Both the position numbers and the translations under genes were made by a program. Under the pieces are notes generated by a model. The model searched no databases, had not been told where the DNA came from, and saw only the letters and a program-made list of their open reading frames with translations. Of a DNA stretch of 64,000 nucleotides, positions 52,020 to 64,000 are shown in pieces. The DNA comes from Scylla paramamosain (Eukaryota; Arthropoda; Malacostraca; Decapoda; Portunidae), in NCBI RefSeq assembly GCF_035594125.1, contig NC_087151.1:17365001-17429000 (forward strand). Reading direction: 5' to 3'. Within the stretch, counting starts at the first letter, position 1, and every line of letters begins with the position of its first letter.

Positions 52020-53110
52020 TCCCTGTATATATACAATATAGTCAGTCATGGAAGATGCGACTTATAAACAAAAGTAACAAAAAAATGGAGGCATGGTTAG
52101 AAAATGTACTAAAAACTAAATCCTGTAATCACAAATTAATATTTTGTCATTTCACCCTTGCTCTTGATTACTTGTTGGAGTCCTCTAGGCATGGATCAAG
52201 CCAAGTTTATTAAATAATCCATAGCTAGGTCTTGCCAAAGCTTCATTATGCCTTCCTTCAGTTCAGTGGTAGATGTGGTCATCTGTGGAGTGATGTGGTT
52301 CTTGAGATAATCCCAGCATTTTATAGGATTCAGGTTTGGGGAGTTTTCAGGCCAATCCAAGATGGGAACATAAGCACTCTTTTAGTACTCAGATATCAGT
52401 CTAGCTTTGTGACAGGAGGCACTGTCATGCATGGTGACCCCTTCATATTTCTCAAAAAATGTGGTCTTTTAACACCTCCAGATAATTACTGGCACGTATG
52501 GTGATGTTTTTTGGCAGGAAGTACAACCCCCCCCCCACCCTTCATGCCCACACCTTCTGTATCACTAAATACACTACAGACCATGACATAATCAGGATGT
52601 TTCAAACTTTTAACTGTTTACTGTGAGATGAACTTGTTGGACCTCACTGGTCTCCTGACATATGCACCCTTCACTCTAACTACAGAAAAGGAACTTTCAT
52701 CACTAAGTAACAGCTTCATCTAGTCATTTTCTTCCCCATGTTCATATTTCTTGGTAAATTCAGCTAATTTTTTCTTCATCTTGGATGACAGAAGTGGTTT
52801 TACTGCTGCATGGTGAGAAGGAAAACCCAAGCCCTTCTGCCACCTACGTGGTACAGTTTGTTGGCTCACATTTTCTAGCAGATAACAGTGCCTTTGGCTC
52901 AATTCCGTGGTCAAAATGAAGGGATTTTTTTTTTTATCAATTTCCTCTTCAACAACAAATCAGTCCTCTTGCTTGTCTTCTTAGAAGGTCCAGGACAGGG
53001 TTTTGGAGGTGGTATGATGCCTAGTGGGAATTCACAAGAGGCTACCAAGATGCACAAGACAATAGGTTTGTGGCAGCCAGTTCATAAAACTCCTTTAATT
53101 GGCACATTTT
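52020..53110 (-). pseudogene. Tc1-like transposase, broken
   Basis: From 5' to 3' on the minus strand: TSKRTDLLLKRKLIKK near 53000 (paired-like DNA-binding region); SQQTVPRRWQKGLGF and AAVKPLLSSKMKKKLAEFTK near 52870-52770; LLLSDESSFSVVRVKGAYVR near 52700, containing the first catalytic Asp; then YEGVTMHDSASCHKA near 52440 (second); then ILDWPENSPNLNPIKCWDYL near 52340 (third). This is the DDE order of Tc1-like elements. Stops and frameshifts inactivate it. Terminal repeats were not located with confidence. Confidence 0.85.
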
Positions 53111-53139
53111 CCTCTCTTAGGGCAATTATCCTAGTCCTC

Positions 53140-54150
53140 TATCCTGGTCTTCTCCAACTCAAATATTCTATTTTTCCTGACTCTTCTCTCTCCACCTCAA
53201 ACCTCCTGGCTTCCCTAATCTCCTCAGCTTTTGGCATTATTTCCTCAGCTTCAACCTCTAGCTCAAGTCTCCTTATTTCTTTAGCCTCCTCCAGCTCCAT
53301 TTTCCTCATCTCCATTTTAAATCTTATCTCCTCAAACATGCCTTCTGTCTGGTAGGTTCCACCAGTACTATGATTGGGGTTCGTAGGATGGCCATGGACA
53401 CTATATGTAAGGCTGGGTTCCTGAACACCAGAGTGGGCCAAATTCACACTCCCTGGGACTCGGGGCACGATTCATCTCGGCCAACAGCCACTCCCTCCAT
53501 AGTCTAGGCTGGGCACAAGCACACAGAATACAAAACAAAATAAATAATACCACACTGCACCTCCCACTTGACTGCAAGAACTTCCATCTATCCTGACAAG
53601 GTTGCCAATTCTCTTATAATTGTGTGGCAATTCGGATGCACCCCCTGCATGGTGTCCTCCCCCAACTCCCCACACAACATTCCACTCCCCACGTGGTGTG
53701 ATCTGACACCATTGTGACCTGACCCACCGGCCATGCAGGCAATCAAGGAATTCCGTCTGCTCCTCCATAGTGGGCAGACATGTGGCTGGCAGCTTTCCAC
53801 TTATCTTTATCACTGTACAGTATTTTGATATTAATATACAGCAGCAGTTCTACAATCATATTTACCTGCACTCCTTAGGCACTACCTACATCCCATCTAC
53901 AAGCAACAAGCTATTATTTATGTTACTAGAACAACTCAAACACAGCCCCTCTCACAGCTGCCACTCAGTCTTGGGTCAGCTTTTCCCTAGGCTATACCAA
54001 CAGCCTAATGCAAGACAAAAAAAATTAGTCCAGATCACTCATAAGTCATATACAGCTTCAGCCTCAGGGTTGCCACTCCTGCCTCAAAGTGCAGGAGAAA
54101 TTATAAACTTCAAAACTTTTCCAAACACCTGAAAAAGGACTCAGGCAACC
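53140..54150 (-). mobile_element. Possible LTR-retrotransposon 5' part
   Basis: On the minus strand, TTGGCAACCTTGTCAGGATA near 53620 resembles the primer-binding site region that follows a Gypsy-type 5' LTR. It is followed by an ORF (53468-53139) with a charged helical stretch rich in Glu and Arg (MFEEIRFKMEMRKMELEEAK and onward), as in some arthropod gag proteins. The preceding roughly 500 bp would be the LTR. No pol or second LTR is present, so this is a tentative call. Confidence 0.35.
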
Positions 54151-54274
54151 ATGTGCTAGGGGGAGAACAGATAAGATTAACAGTGAGGCTTTAATATTCT
54201 GGGACCAATCATCCACAGGAGCTACCTCCCATGCCCTTCAGTATATTACAGCACTCTTGTCTGAGTACAGACTA

Positions 54275-54745
54275 CAGTAAAATCCCTCTTATCCAGCATC
54301 AACGGGGCCGCTGACATGCCGGATACTTGAATATTGCCGGATACTTGAATAGAAGTGAAATAATGTCCACAGTCACCACCCTACACTCACACATCTTACC
54401 ATAACAAAGATCAGCCAATCTTAATCAGCAGCTGATCTGATCAGCTGCTTAAGTGTAAGCACAACACGCTTCCTCTTTTCTACAACTTTAGGCATGATGA
54501 AGGCGTCAGGCGATAAACAGTGCACACGCGGGACTGAGTCACTGAGTAAACACAGTGCAGTGGGCCGCGGGTGGCGCGAAGCAGTGCACTCTGGTGGCGA
54601 GGGGACAAAGTATGCCTCGCGCGGGAATTTTAATCGATTTTATGAGTACACATTGATTTTTTATTGATTTTAAGGCTTGGGGAAAAATGTGCCGGATACT
54701 TGAAGCTGCCGGATACTCGAATGCCGGATGAGAGGGATTTTAGTG
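54275..54745. mobile_element. Tigger-like MITE, 471 bp, TA-flanked
   Basis: The left end CAGTAAAATCCCTCTTATCC and inverted right end CACTAAAATCCCTCTCATCC are each flanked by TA. Inner copies of GCCGGATACTTGAAT near both ends extend the inverted repeats. No ORF. Confidence 0.9.
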
Positions 54746-55065
54746 TATATCACCTTAAAATTGATGAGTCTGGAGAGAAAACAAACAACTGAACATGAAA
54801 CATAAAAACAAAGAATACCCTCTGATCATGATAACTTACAAGACAAACATGGGACCAGCAGCATTTAAATGAAAAGAACACAGAACAAAAGAGTCAACTC
54901 AACTCAGAATGCAATAAGACAGGTGGAGGACAAACACCCACAAAAACAGAGATGAGTAGGCAGACATTTCCCCCACAGGAAGGCAAGAGAGTGGTAACAC
55001 CAGGTATGCAACTGGCCCTCAGAATTATTCTGAATTATAAAGCTTAATTCCAACCCATAAGTAGC

Positions 55066-56196
<1,131 letters not shown>

Positions 56197-56288
<92 letters not shown>
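56197..56288. repeat. (TA)n microsatellite
   Basis: Pure TA repeat of about 92 bp adjoining the right end of the TIR element. Confidence 0.96.
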
Positions 56289-56289
<1 letters not shown>

Positions 56290-56291
<2 letters not shown>

Positions 56292-56420
56292 AGGTAAGAA
56301 GGGATACAACAGAGTTTCTTTCTTCATTTATTACTTGTGCAATGTTTCACCATCTCAGAAGGCATCTTCAGGCTAAAAGACATAGATGAAATTAATAAAC
56401 TAATCCAAAGTACGAGTACA
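56290..56420 (+). repeat. Dispersed repeat, copy 1 (inverted copy at 59941-60050)
   Basis: Contains ATTACTTGTGCAATGTTTCA and GAAGGCATCTTCAGGCTAAA. The reverse complement recurs at 59941-60050 (CTTTTAGCCTGAAGATACCC, then CATTGCACAAGTAATA). The two copies flank LINE A copy 7. Confidence 0.85.
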
Positions 56421-56532
56421 TATACAACATAAAGAAGATAAAAGACACTAACCCACAAGGGGTACAGCAACATGTGTAAATACACATGTTGCTGTACCCC
56501 TTATGGGTTAGTGTCTTTTATCTTCTTTATGT

Positions 56533-56538
<6 letters not shown>
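56421..56538. repeat. 58-bp near-perfect palindrome
   Basis: The left arm 56421-56478 and right arm 56481-56538 are complementary over 58 bp with one mismatch and a 2-nt spacer. The right arm ends in TATA and merges into the following (TA)n tract. Confidence 0.95.

Positions 56539-56619
<81 letters not shown>
56534..56619. repeat. (TA)n microsatellite
   Basis: TA repeat between the palindrome and the 3' end of LINE A copy 7. Confidence 0.96.
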
Positions 56620-56627
<8 letters not shown>

Positions 56628-56639
56628 GTATTTCTTTTA

Positions 56640-59600
56640 TGTAGGAGGGACACTGGCCAAGGGCAACAAAAATCCAATAAAAAAAAAAAAATGCCCACTG
56701 AAATGCCACTCCCATAAAAGGGTCAAAGCAGTAGTCAAAAACTGATGGATAAGTGTCTTGAAACCTCCCTCTTGAAGGAATTCAAGTCTTAGGAAGGTGG
56801 AAATACAGAAGCAGGCAAGGAGTTCCAGAGTTTACCAGAGAAAGGGATGAATGATTGAGAATACTGGTTAACTCTTGTGTTAGAGAGGTGGACAGAATAG
56901 GGGTAAGAGAAAGAAGAAAGTCTTGTGCAGCGAGGCCACAGGAGGAGGGGAGGCATGCAGTTAGCAAGATCAGAAGACCAGTTAGCATGAAAATAGAGGT
57001 AGAAGACAGCCAGAGATGGAACGTTGTGGCAGTGAGAGAGAGGCTGAAGACAGTCAGTTAGAGGAGAGGAGTTGATGAGACGAAAAGCTTTTGATTCCGC
57101 CCTGTCTAGAAGAGCAGTATGAGTGGAACCCCCACCCCAGACATGTGCAGCATACTCCATATATGGACGGATAAGGCCTTTGTTCAGAGTTAGCAGCTGG
57201 GGGGGGTGAGAAAAACTGGTGGAGACATCTCAGAACGCCTAACTTCATAGAAGTTGTTTTAGCTAGAGATGAGATGTGAAGTTTCCAGTTCAGATTATAA
57301 GTAAAGGACAGACCGAGGATGTTCAGTGTAGAAGAGGGGGACAGTTGAGTGTCATTGAAGAAGAGGGGATAGTTGTCTGGAAGGTTGTATCGAGTTGGTA
57401 GATGGAGGAATTGAGTTTTTGAGGCATTGAACAATACCAAGTTTGCTCTGCCCCAATCAGAAATTTTAGAAAGATCAGAAGTCAGGTGTTCTGTGGCTTC
57501 CCTGTGTGAAATGTTTACTTCCTGAAGGGTTGGACATCTATGAAAAGACTTGAAAAAGTGCAGGGTGGTATCATCAGCACAGGAGTGGATAGGACAAGAA
57601 GTTTGGTTTAGAAGATCATTAATGAATAATAAGAAGAGAGTGGGTGACAGGACAGAACCCTGAGGAAGACCACTGTTAATAGATTTAGGAGAAGAACAGT
57701 GACCGTCTACCACAGCAGCAATAGAACGGTCAGAAAGGAAACTTCAGATGAAGTTACAGAGAGCAGGATAGAAGCCGTAGGACGGTAGTTTGGAAATCAA
57801 AGCTTTGTGCTAGACTCTATCAAAAGCTTTTGATATGTCTAAGCCAACAGCAAAAGTTTCACCAAAATCTCTAAAAGAGGATGACCAAGACTCAGTAAGG
57901 AAAGCCAGAAGATCACCAGTGGAGCGGCCTTGACGGAACCCATACTGGCAATCAGATAGAAGGTTGTGAAGTGATAGATGTTTAAGAAACTTCCTGTTGA
58001 GGATAGATTCAAAAACTTTAGATAGGCAGGAAATTAAAGCAATAGGACAGTAGTTTGAGGGATTAGAATGGTCACCCTTTTTAGGGACAGGTTGAATGTA
58101 GGCAAACTTCCAGCAAGAAGGAAAGCTAGATGTTGACAGACAGAGCTGAAAGAGTTTGACTAGGCAAGGTGCAAGCACGGAGGCACAGTTTCGGAGAACA
58201 ATATGAGGGACCCCATCAGGTTCATAAGCCTTCCGAGAGTTTAGGCCAGCAAGGGCATGGAAAACATCATTGCGAAGAATTTTAGTATTTAGCATGAAGT
58301 AGTCAGAGGGTGGAGGAGAGGGAGGAACAAGCCCAGAATCGTTCAAAGTAGAGTTTTTAGCAAAGGTTTGAGTGAAGAGTTCAGCTTTAGAAATAGATGT
58401 GATAGCAGTGGTGCCAACTGGTTGAAATAAAGGAGGGAAAGAAGAAGAAGCATAGTTATTGGAGATATTTTTGGCTACATGCCAGAAGTCACGAGGGGAG
58501 TTAGATCTTGAAAGGTTTTGACACTTTCTGTTAATGAAGGAGTTTTTGGCTAGTTGGAGAACAGACTTGGCATGGTTCCGGGCAGAAATATAAAGTGCAT
58601 GAGATTCTGGTGATGGAAGGCTTAAGTACCATTTGTGGGCCACTTCTCTATCATGTATAGCACGAGAACAAGCTGTGTTAAACCAAGGTTTTGAAGGTTT
58701 AGGTCGAGAAAAAGAATGAGGAATGTACGCCTCCATGCCAGACATTATCACTTCTGTTATGCGCTCAGCATACAAAGACAGGTCTCTGACACGGAAGCAG
58801 TAGTCATTTCAAGGAAAATCAGCAAAATACCTCCTCAGGTCCCCCCAACTAGCAGAGGCAAAACGCCAGAGGCACCTTCGCTTAGGGGGATCCTGAGGAG
58901 GGATTGGAGCGATAGGACAAGATACAGATATGAGATTGTGATTGGAGGAGCCCAACGGAGAAGAAAGGGTGACAGCTTAAGCAGAAGGATTAGAGGTCAG
59001 GAAAAGGTCAAGAATGTTGGGCGTATCTCTAAGACAGTCAGGAATACGAGTAGGGTGTTGCACCAATTGCTCTAGGTCATGGAGGATAGCAAAGTTGAAG
59101 GCTAGTTCACCAAGATGGTCAGTGAAGGGAGAGGAAAGCCAAAGCTGGGGGTGAACATTGAAGTCTCCAAGAATGGAGATCTCTGCAAAAGGGAAGAGGG
59201 TCAGAATGTGCTCCACTTTGGAAGTTAAGTAGTCAAAGAATTTCTTATAGTCAGAGGAGTTAGGTGAGAGGTATACAGCACAGATAAATTTAGTTTGAGA
59301 GTGACTCTGTAGTCATAGCCAGATGGTGGAAAACTTGAAAGTTTCAAGAGCGTGGGCACGAGAGCAGGTTAAGTTATTGCGCACATAAACACAACATCCA
59401 GCTTTGGATTGAAAATGAGAATAGAGAAAGTAGGAGGCAACAGAAAAGGGGCTACTGTCAGTTGCCTCAGACACCTGAGTTTCAGTGAGGAAAAGAAGAT
59501 GAGGTTTAGAAGAGGAGAGGTGGTGTTCTACAGATTGAAAATTAGATCTTAGACTGCAAATATTGCAGAAGTTAATGAAGAAAAAGTTGAGGGTGGGGTG

Positions 59601-59940
59601 TCAAGACACTTAGGGTTGTTGACAGAAAGGCAGTCTGACCTGGGGACATTTATGGTCCCCTCCCCAGATGGGGACTCCGAGGCTGGTGTAGGAGTCACCA
59701 TGATAATTTTTTAATTTTTGAGTGAAGGGTGTGTGTGTTATTAGGTGCTTGTAGTTTTGTGTGGAGGAAGAGAGTTGTCTTTAGAGCACAGGCTGTGACT
59801 GCCCCCTTGTGTTGTGAGACAAAGGGAAACGTTCGGTGAGGTCACAGCTGGGTTAATGATAAGTTCACAGCACCCCCTGAACAGTGCTTTAGACCTCACT
59901 GGGAGTAATTATCGTTTCGGCAGGTGTCTACTGCCTCCTC
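56640..59940 (-). mobile_element. LINE family A, copy 7 (nearly full length, 3.3 kb)
   Basis: Most complete copy. The 5' end at 59940 is shared with copy 4. After a leader of about 240 nt an ATG lies at 59701. The endonuclease region (59580-58930) shows [35 protein letters not shown] and [14 protein letters not shown]. The RT region has the linker PWFNTACSRAIHDREVAHK, FHALAGLNSRKAYEPDGVP, NYCPIALISCLSKVFE, LDISKAFDRV (to 57810), INSGLPQGSVLSPTLF and a CADDTTLHFF box near 57590. The C-terminal region runs to about 56770. The 3' end reads TTGTTGCCCTTGGCCAGTG on the minus strand and finishes in CTACAT and A-rich sequence. A few stops and frameshifts make it inactive. No separate ORF1 is seen. 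Confidence 0.92.
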
Positions 59941-60201
<261 letters not shown>

Positions 60202-60624
60202 TCACCAGCTCTCTGGACACATCCACTTGCCTGTACAACTCAATCCTGCCTACTAAACTGAGAACACAGAAGGGGGACCACTCTCACAGTGGGCCTGACA
60301 CATAGTGGGGAAGGAGAGCAAGGTGGCTGAGAGGTGTATCCACACACTGCATGTTACCCTACACTGTTTCTCTGTATAAGGCATCTAAACTTCAATAACT
60401 CACTGCATTCAAATCACAGGGGGTGGTTGAATTTTAGAGCTTTTATACTGGGCTGTGACTTTCATTCTATCTTGGCTATCAATTTCAAATTGCTATGTCA
60501 ACATGGAAGGGAGAAAAAAAAAGGAAAATATATTTGATTTGGCTAGCAAAACTTGATTTAAAACATGGGAAACATATGCACTCAAGAGGGTACAGCTCAC
60601 TCACCTCTCCTGTCCTTCTCTCTC

Positions 60625-60745
60625 TTTTTCCTCCTCACTTCTTTCTTTGCTCTCTTTCTCTTCCTTTCATGTTGTCTTCATAAGAGTGCACAAAAAGTCA
60701 ACATGAAAGGAAGAGAAAGAGAGCAAAGAAAGAAGTGAGGAGGAG

Positions 60746-60748
<3 letters not shown>
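60625..60748. repeat. 50-bp near-perfect palindrome abutting (TA)n
   Basis: Arms 60625-60674 and 60699-60748 are complementary with one mismatch and a spacer of about 24 nt. The right arm runs directly into (TA)n. Confidence 0.95.

Positions 60749-60841
<93 letters not shown>
60749..60841. repeat. (TA)n microsatellite
   Basis: TA repeat of about 93 bp directly after the palindrome. Confidence 0.97.
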
Positions 60842-60843
<2 letters not shown>

Positions 60844-60989
60844 CAAATGCTCCCCAGTTCATGAACTTATTAGATTCAAGATGGCCAGTCATAAGTTGTC
60901 ATGTTCATGTCATTTTTTTATAAAATATTTTGGGTGAACTATAACCTCACATGTTCCACACTTGCTTTTATGCAAAACCATAGCATGTT

Positions 60990-61110
60990 AAATTTAAATT
61001 GGGAGATCACAAAACTCATGGTATTGAAAACACAGAAACACTCATTTATGCCAGCTACATAAAAGAGCACTATGTGAACCTGTGTTTGTCCTCACATTTG
61101 ATGTGATGCA
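60990..61110. repeat. Single unit related to the 26-kb minisatellite
   Basis: GGTATTGAAAACACAGAAAC, ATGCCAGCTACAT and CCTCACATTTGATGTGATGC line up with 26075-26290. It has one unit and lacks the (GT)n expansion. Confidence 0.7.
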
Positions 61111-61879
61111 GCAGTGCAGGAGTATACCATCGTGCAAACAACATTGCATTTCTTGATCTTGACTTTGTTGTTACAAGTGACTCGGGATTTCTCCTAAGTC
61201 AGTTTCAGTCTTACAGTTACGTTGTTCTTGTGGTAGCCCATTGTGTACTGAAGGCAGCTGGATACCATTGGCCACCACTTTGTATTAGATTGATTTCCTG
61301 GATGTTACTGGAGATGACAGTGGCAGGATAGATGATGGTGGCTTGTTGATTCTCCAATGAATACTGGTAGCACAGAGTACATGGTTAGTGGTTTAGACTA
61401 TGGTTGATTGTGCGAGTGAAGGTAACACAACAGACTGATGTACTTTCTTGCTTTAATGATGGACAGAGATGTACACGCATGATATTGAGACAGACTACAA
61501 TGGACGTGATGATGCTTGACTCTCTCTCTCTGAAGGCTGATTCTGGCTATGCATACAGGCTCTATTTTTGTGAAAGAAAGTGGATCAGGTTTGAGAATCT
61601 GAGATGAAGGGATGTTCAATCAGGTGCCTGGAAATGAGGTTGTTATTCTTACCAATGCCCTATGTGGAAGACAAGGAAGGCAATGCAGGTGTTTTCCCTA
61701 AGGACTGTCGGGAATGTAGGGAAGGTGTGATATTCCCTTGAGAAGGAGAGAAGGAGAAAAGGTTAAAAATAGATCACACTGGCCAGGTGAGGACAGTGCA
61801 CATGGAATACTGGACAATGGAATATGTAAGTAATGAATATATACAGTAATAATTGTAATGACTGATGCGACTGATACAA

Positions 61880-62095
61880 CATGAAGCCACACCAGTGTAC
61901 CATCCACACCACAAGCAACATTACATCTAGCCACATCACAACCAACATCTCACCCTCCACACCAGGCCACACACAATATTCAACCATACCACACCACACA
62001 TAGCACCCATTCACACCATGGACACAAAGCCACATCATCATACCAGCCACACAACAACCCATACCACACTCATTCACTCAGCAATTCATATCACT
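61880..62095. repeat. CCACA-rich cryptic repeat
   Basis: About 210 bp dominated by CCACA, CCACACCA and CATCACA words on the + strand with no strict period. Low-complexity ORFs here are artefacts. Confidence 0.7.
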
Positions 62096-62770
62096 TGTAA
62101 AAAATAAGAAGAAAGGAAGGCTGTATTTTTTTGCAGTTAAGGGTAATCTTAATAAATTCTTGTTGAGTCATGTGAAGAGAAATACAACCAATCAGTTTGT
62201 TCATTTTTTTTCCCAGTTCATAAGCAATATGAAGTAGTTTGTAGGTTTATATGGCCTCATACTGATCCATTTTTTCAGCCATGTAAGGGCTCATCAGCAC
62301 CCAAATCCTTTTCATACTACACCTCATACCTTATTTAATCTTCTCCCAAGGATATGTAATTCCTTAACATCTGCAGGTGTTATGTGTGAAACTGGACAGG
62401 AAGAATAAGAGAACTGATCTGAAGGCTGAGGACAGAGTAATACAAAATACATCCTTTTGTTGGGGATTGCTGGATTGTTAGTGGACTTCCAGGTTATACA
62501 AAAGTTTACCTTGGTTGGGTGAACTTAGGTGAGTTTAGCCAGATTTAGAGAAACTGACTATGTTATCAGAAAAGTTGATGTGTGAGAGATTTATAATCAA
62601 GGAACATATCATTAATGAGGTGGTAAGTAAGGTGACCTATGCAGAAAAAAATGTGTGAACAACTTAAGAAGGAAAGCAGAGAATTGAGCTTAGAAATGTC
62701 AATGTGTATCTCACTGTTACAACTATATCTCAACAGAATAAATTTTTATTCCAGTCTTATTATTCAACAG
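62096..62770. other. VPS52 intron, no gene found
   Basis: No feature recognised up to the exon acceptor at 62770. Confidence 0.5.
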
Positions 62771-62925
62771 AAAGAAGTCTGTGGTGTGGTGATGGGCTGC
62801 TATGATTCTATTGCCCTGTATCTCTGTGTTCACCTCATCCACCAATACCGCTTACTGTGCCATAAGAGAGCTGTTCCTGCCTTGGACAATCATTGGGAAC
62901 AACTTCTTCACATGATATGGCCAAG
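62771..62925 (+). CDS. VPS52: VPS52 internal coding exon
   Basis: The exon begins after TTATTCAACAG and ends before GTGATC. It encodes EVCGVVMGCYDSIALYL, CVHLIHQYR and ALDNHWEQLLHMIWPR. It ends in phase 2 (AG), completed by G at 63061 to give Arg. The spacing from the VMGK motif of the previous exon to CYDSIA equals that expected for the family, so no exon appears to be missing. Confidence 0.95.
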
Positions 62926-63060
62926 GTGATCCACTCTTATTGTGAAAGCAGTATGAAATCTTGTATCATTATTGTATCAGAAATTGTACTTTGTGCAATT
63001 CACTTATATGTGAAAACTACAATAGACTAAAGCATATTACTGAATCTTGCTGATGTACAG

Positions 63061-63148
63061 GTTTGAGTATGTGGTGAAGATGAACATCCAAAGTATTCAA
63101 GCATGTGACCCATCTAAGATGGCCACTTTGGACATGAGGCCACACTAT
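63061..63148 (+). CDS. VPS52: VPS52 internal coding exon
   Basis: This short exon of 88 nt lies between TGATGTACAG and GTGAGT. It reads FEYVVKMNIQSIQACDPSKM and ends DMRPHY, continuing the WPRFE motif split across the 135-bp intron before it. It ends in phase 0. The short introns here contrast with the 3-17 kb introns upstream. Confidence 0.95.
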
Positions 63149-63570
63149 GTGAGTATTATCAAATAATTTCTTCAGTCTTCATAATCATAACAAAAGTAAG
63201 GCCTGAGAAATATCCAGCTTCCTTAAGAATGTGATAGAAAATAATAACTTTTTTTCAAGCTGCAGTTACATTTTCCAACAAGATCACAGATTATTTTGAT
63301 GTGTTTGAACTGCAGAAAATTTTCAAACTATATTAACTTTCTTTAGGAAACTTCCACAAAATTTCTAGATTTTGCAATGTGAACCATGATTGCATGGTAA
63401 GGACACTCACTTATTTTAGTGCTAGGGATAATATTTTGCTGGAGTAGATAATTACCACAGAGGTTGTAGATTTTCTTTTCTCAATTATTTTTTATTTTAG
63501 CACTACACACTAGTTTTTCATTTCTGGAATAAACAATTAACTTGTGGTCTCAGTTGCCAAATGTTTTCAG

Positions 63571-63774
63571 ATCACACGACGTTATGCTGAATTCAGTGGT
63601 GCTGTGATGGTGCTACATGAAAAGTTTCCCTTGGAGGGTGTGGATGGCCTAATGCTGCAACTCCAGGATGAGGTAGAGAAGGTTATTCTCAAGATGGCTG
63701 CTGTTTTTCATAACAGAAAAGATCAGCTAATTTTCCTCATCAACAATTATGACATGATGCTGTCAGTTCTCTCG
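63571..63774 (+). CDS. VPS52: VPS52 internal coding exon (last in window)
   Basis: This is a phase-0 exon of 68 codons after GTTTTCAG, ending before GTGAGTTAAT. It starts ITRRYAEFSGAVM, ends FLINNYDMMLSVLS, and contains LQDEVEKVILKMAAVF. The RRYAEFS and FLINNYDMML motifs are diagnostic of the VPS52 C-terminal helical domain. Roughly the last 120-130 residues of the protein should be encoded beyond the window. Confidence 0.95.
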
Positions 63775-64000
63775 GTGAGTTAATAGATAATATAGCTCTG
63801 TACGAAGGGACTTGGATTCTTTAAGATGAATGCTGCATTGTATTTGTGTATCCACCACTTCATTGCCATGGATGCTAGAATGGCCAGGAACCCACTGTAG
63901 GCTGATAGTCCAACCTATGGAGGTGAGTTAGTGGCAGTGACTCTTTAGGAAGTGGACCAGGGCTATTGACATGGCCAAATGATGGAAGGGGATGAGATGC
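63775..64000. other. VPS52 intron start, no further feature
   Basis: Begins at the GTGAGT donor after the last exon in the window. No coding signature is visible to the window end. Confidence 0.6.

Noticed and set aside
61763..62077. A 104-residue minus-strand ORF rich in Trp, Val and Cys
   Set aside because: It is the complement of a CCACA-rich low-complexity tract.

Overview
The window is animal nuclear DNA, most likely from a decapod crustacean and plausibly a crab. Three features point that way: very dense, long dinucleotide repeats ((CT)n, (TA)n, (CA)n); many degenerate non-LTR retrotransposons and Tigger/pogo-type DNA transposons; and a single host gene spread thinly across almost the whole window. 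The species is inferred from this general composition, not proven.

The only host gene I can support is VPS52, a subunit of the GARP/EARP endosome-to-Golgi tethering complexes. It lies on the + strand as eight intact coding exons: 8569-8666, 25648-25801, 28546-28678, 41881-42069, 51026-51181, 62771-62925, 63061-63148 and 63571-63774. All have AG/GT borders and their phases join without a break, giving 1177 nt and about 392 codons. The N-terminal exons would lie before the window and the C-terminal exons after it. Five introns have been inflated to 2.7-17 kb by mobile DNA, while two near the 3' end are only 135 and 422 bp.

Layout. 1-2700: LINE family A (+). 3150-7080: two copies of LINE family B (-). 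7085-8415: a half MITE, then a microsatellite cluster bracketed by an inverted repeat. 8569: first VPS52 exon. 12-20 kb: further family-A copies (-) and long (CT)n tracts. 20.5-23.7 kb: a broken pogo/Tigger-type transposase. 24.2-25.1 kb: family A (+). 26.1-26.6 kb: a minisatellite. 29.0-39.5 kb: a Tigger-like shell filled with family-A and CR1-like LINEs. Inside one CR1 copy sits a 1-kb terminal-inverted-repeat element with an array of heat-shock elements, a TATA box and an initiator. 40.7-41.5 kb: a MITE. 43.06-45.71 kb: a three-layer nest of DNA transposons with a Mutator-like transposase fragment in the core. 47.3-49.6 kb: an unidentified degenerate block. 49.9-50.3 kb: a Tigger fragment. 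52.1-53.1 kb: a Tc1-like transposase. 53.1-54.15 kb: a possible LTR element. 54.3-56.2 kb: MITEs. 56.4-59.9 kb: a long palindrome and a nearly full-length family-A LINE. 60-61 kb: (CA)n, a second palindrome and (TA)n.

The most interesting signal is at 33343-34332. A transposon carries eight perfect TTCTAGAA sites, several of them in ideal alternating heat-shock-element register. They lie just upstream of a well-spaced TATA box, an arthropod initiator and a short coding stub. This suggests a heat-inducible mobile promoter in sense orientation inside a VPS52 intron. All alignments were made by eye, so terminal repeat ends and LINE boundaries are approximate.
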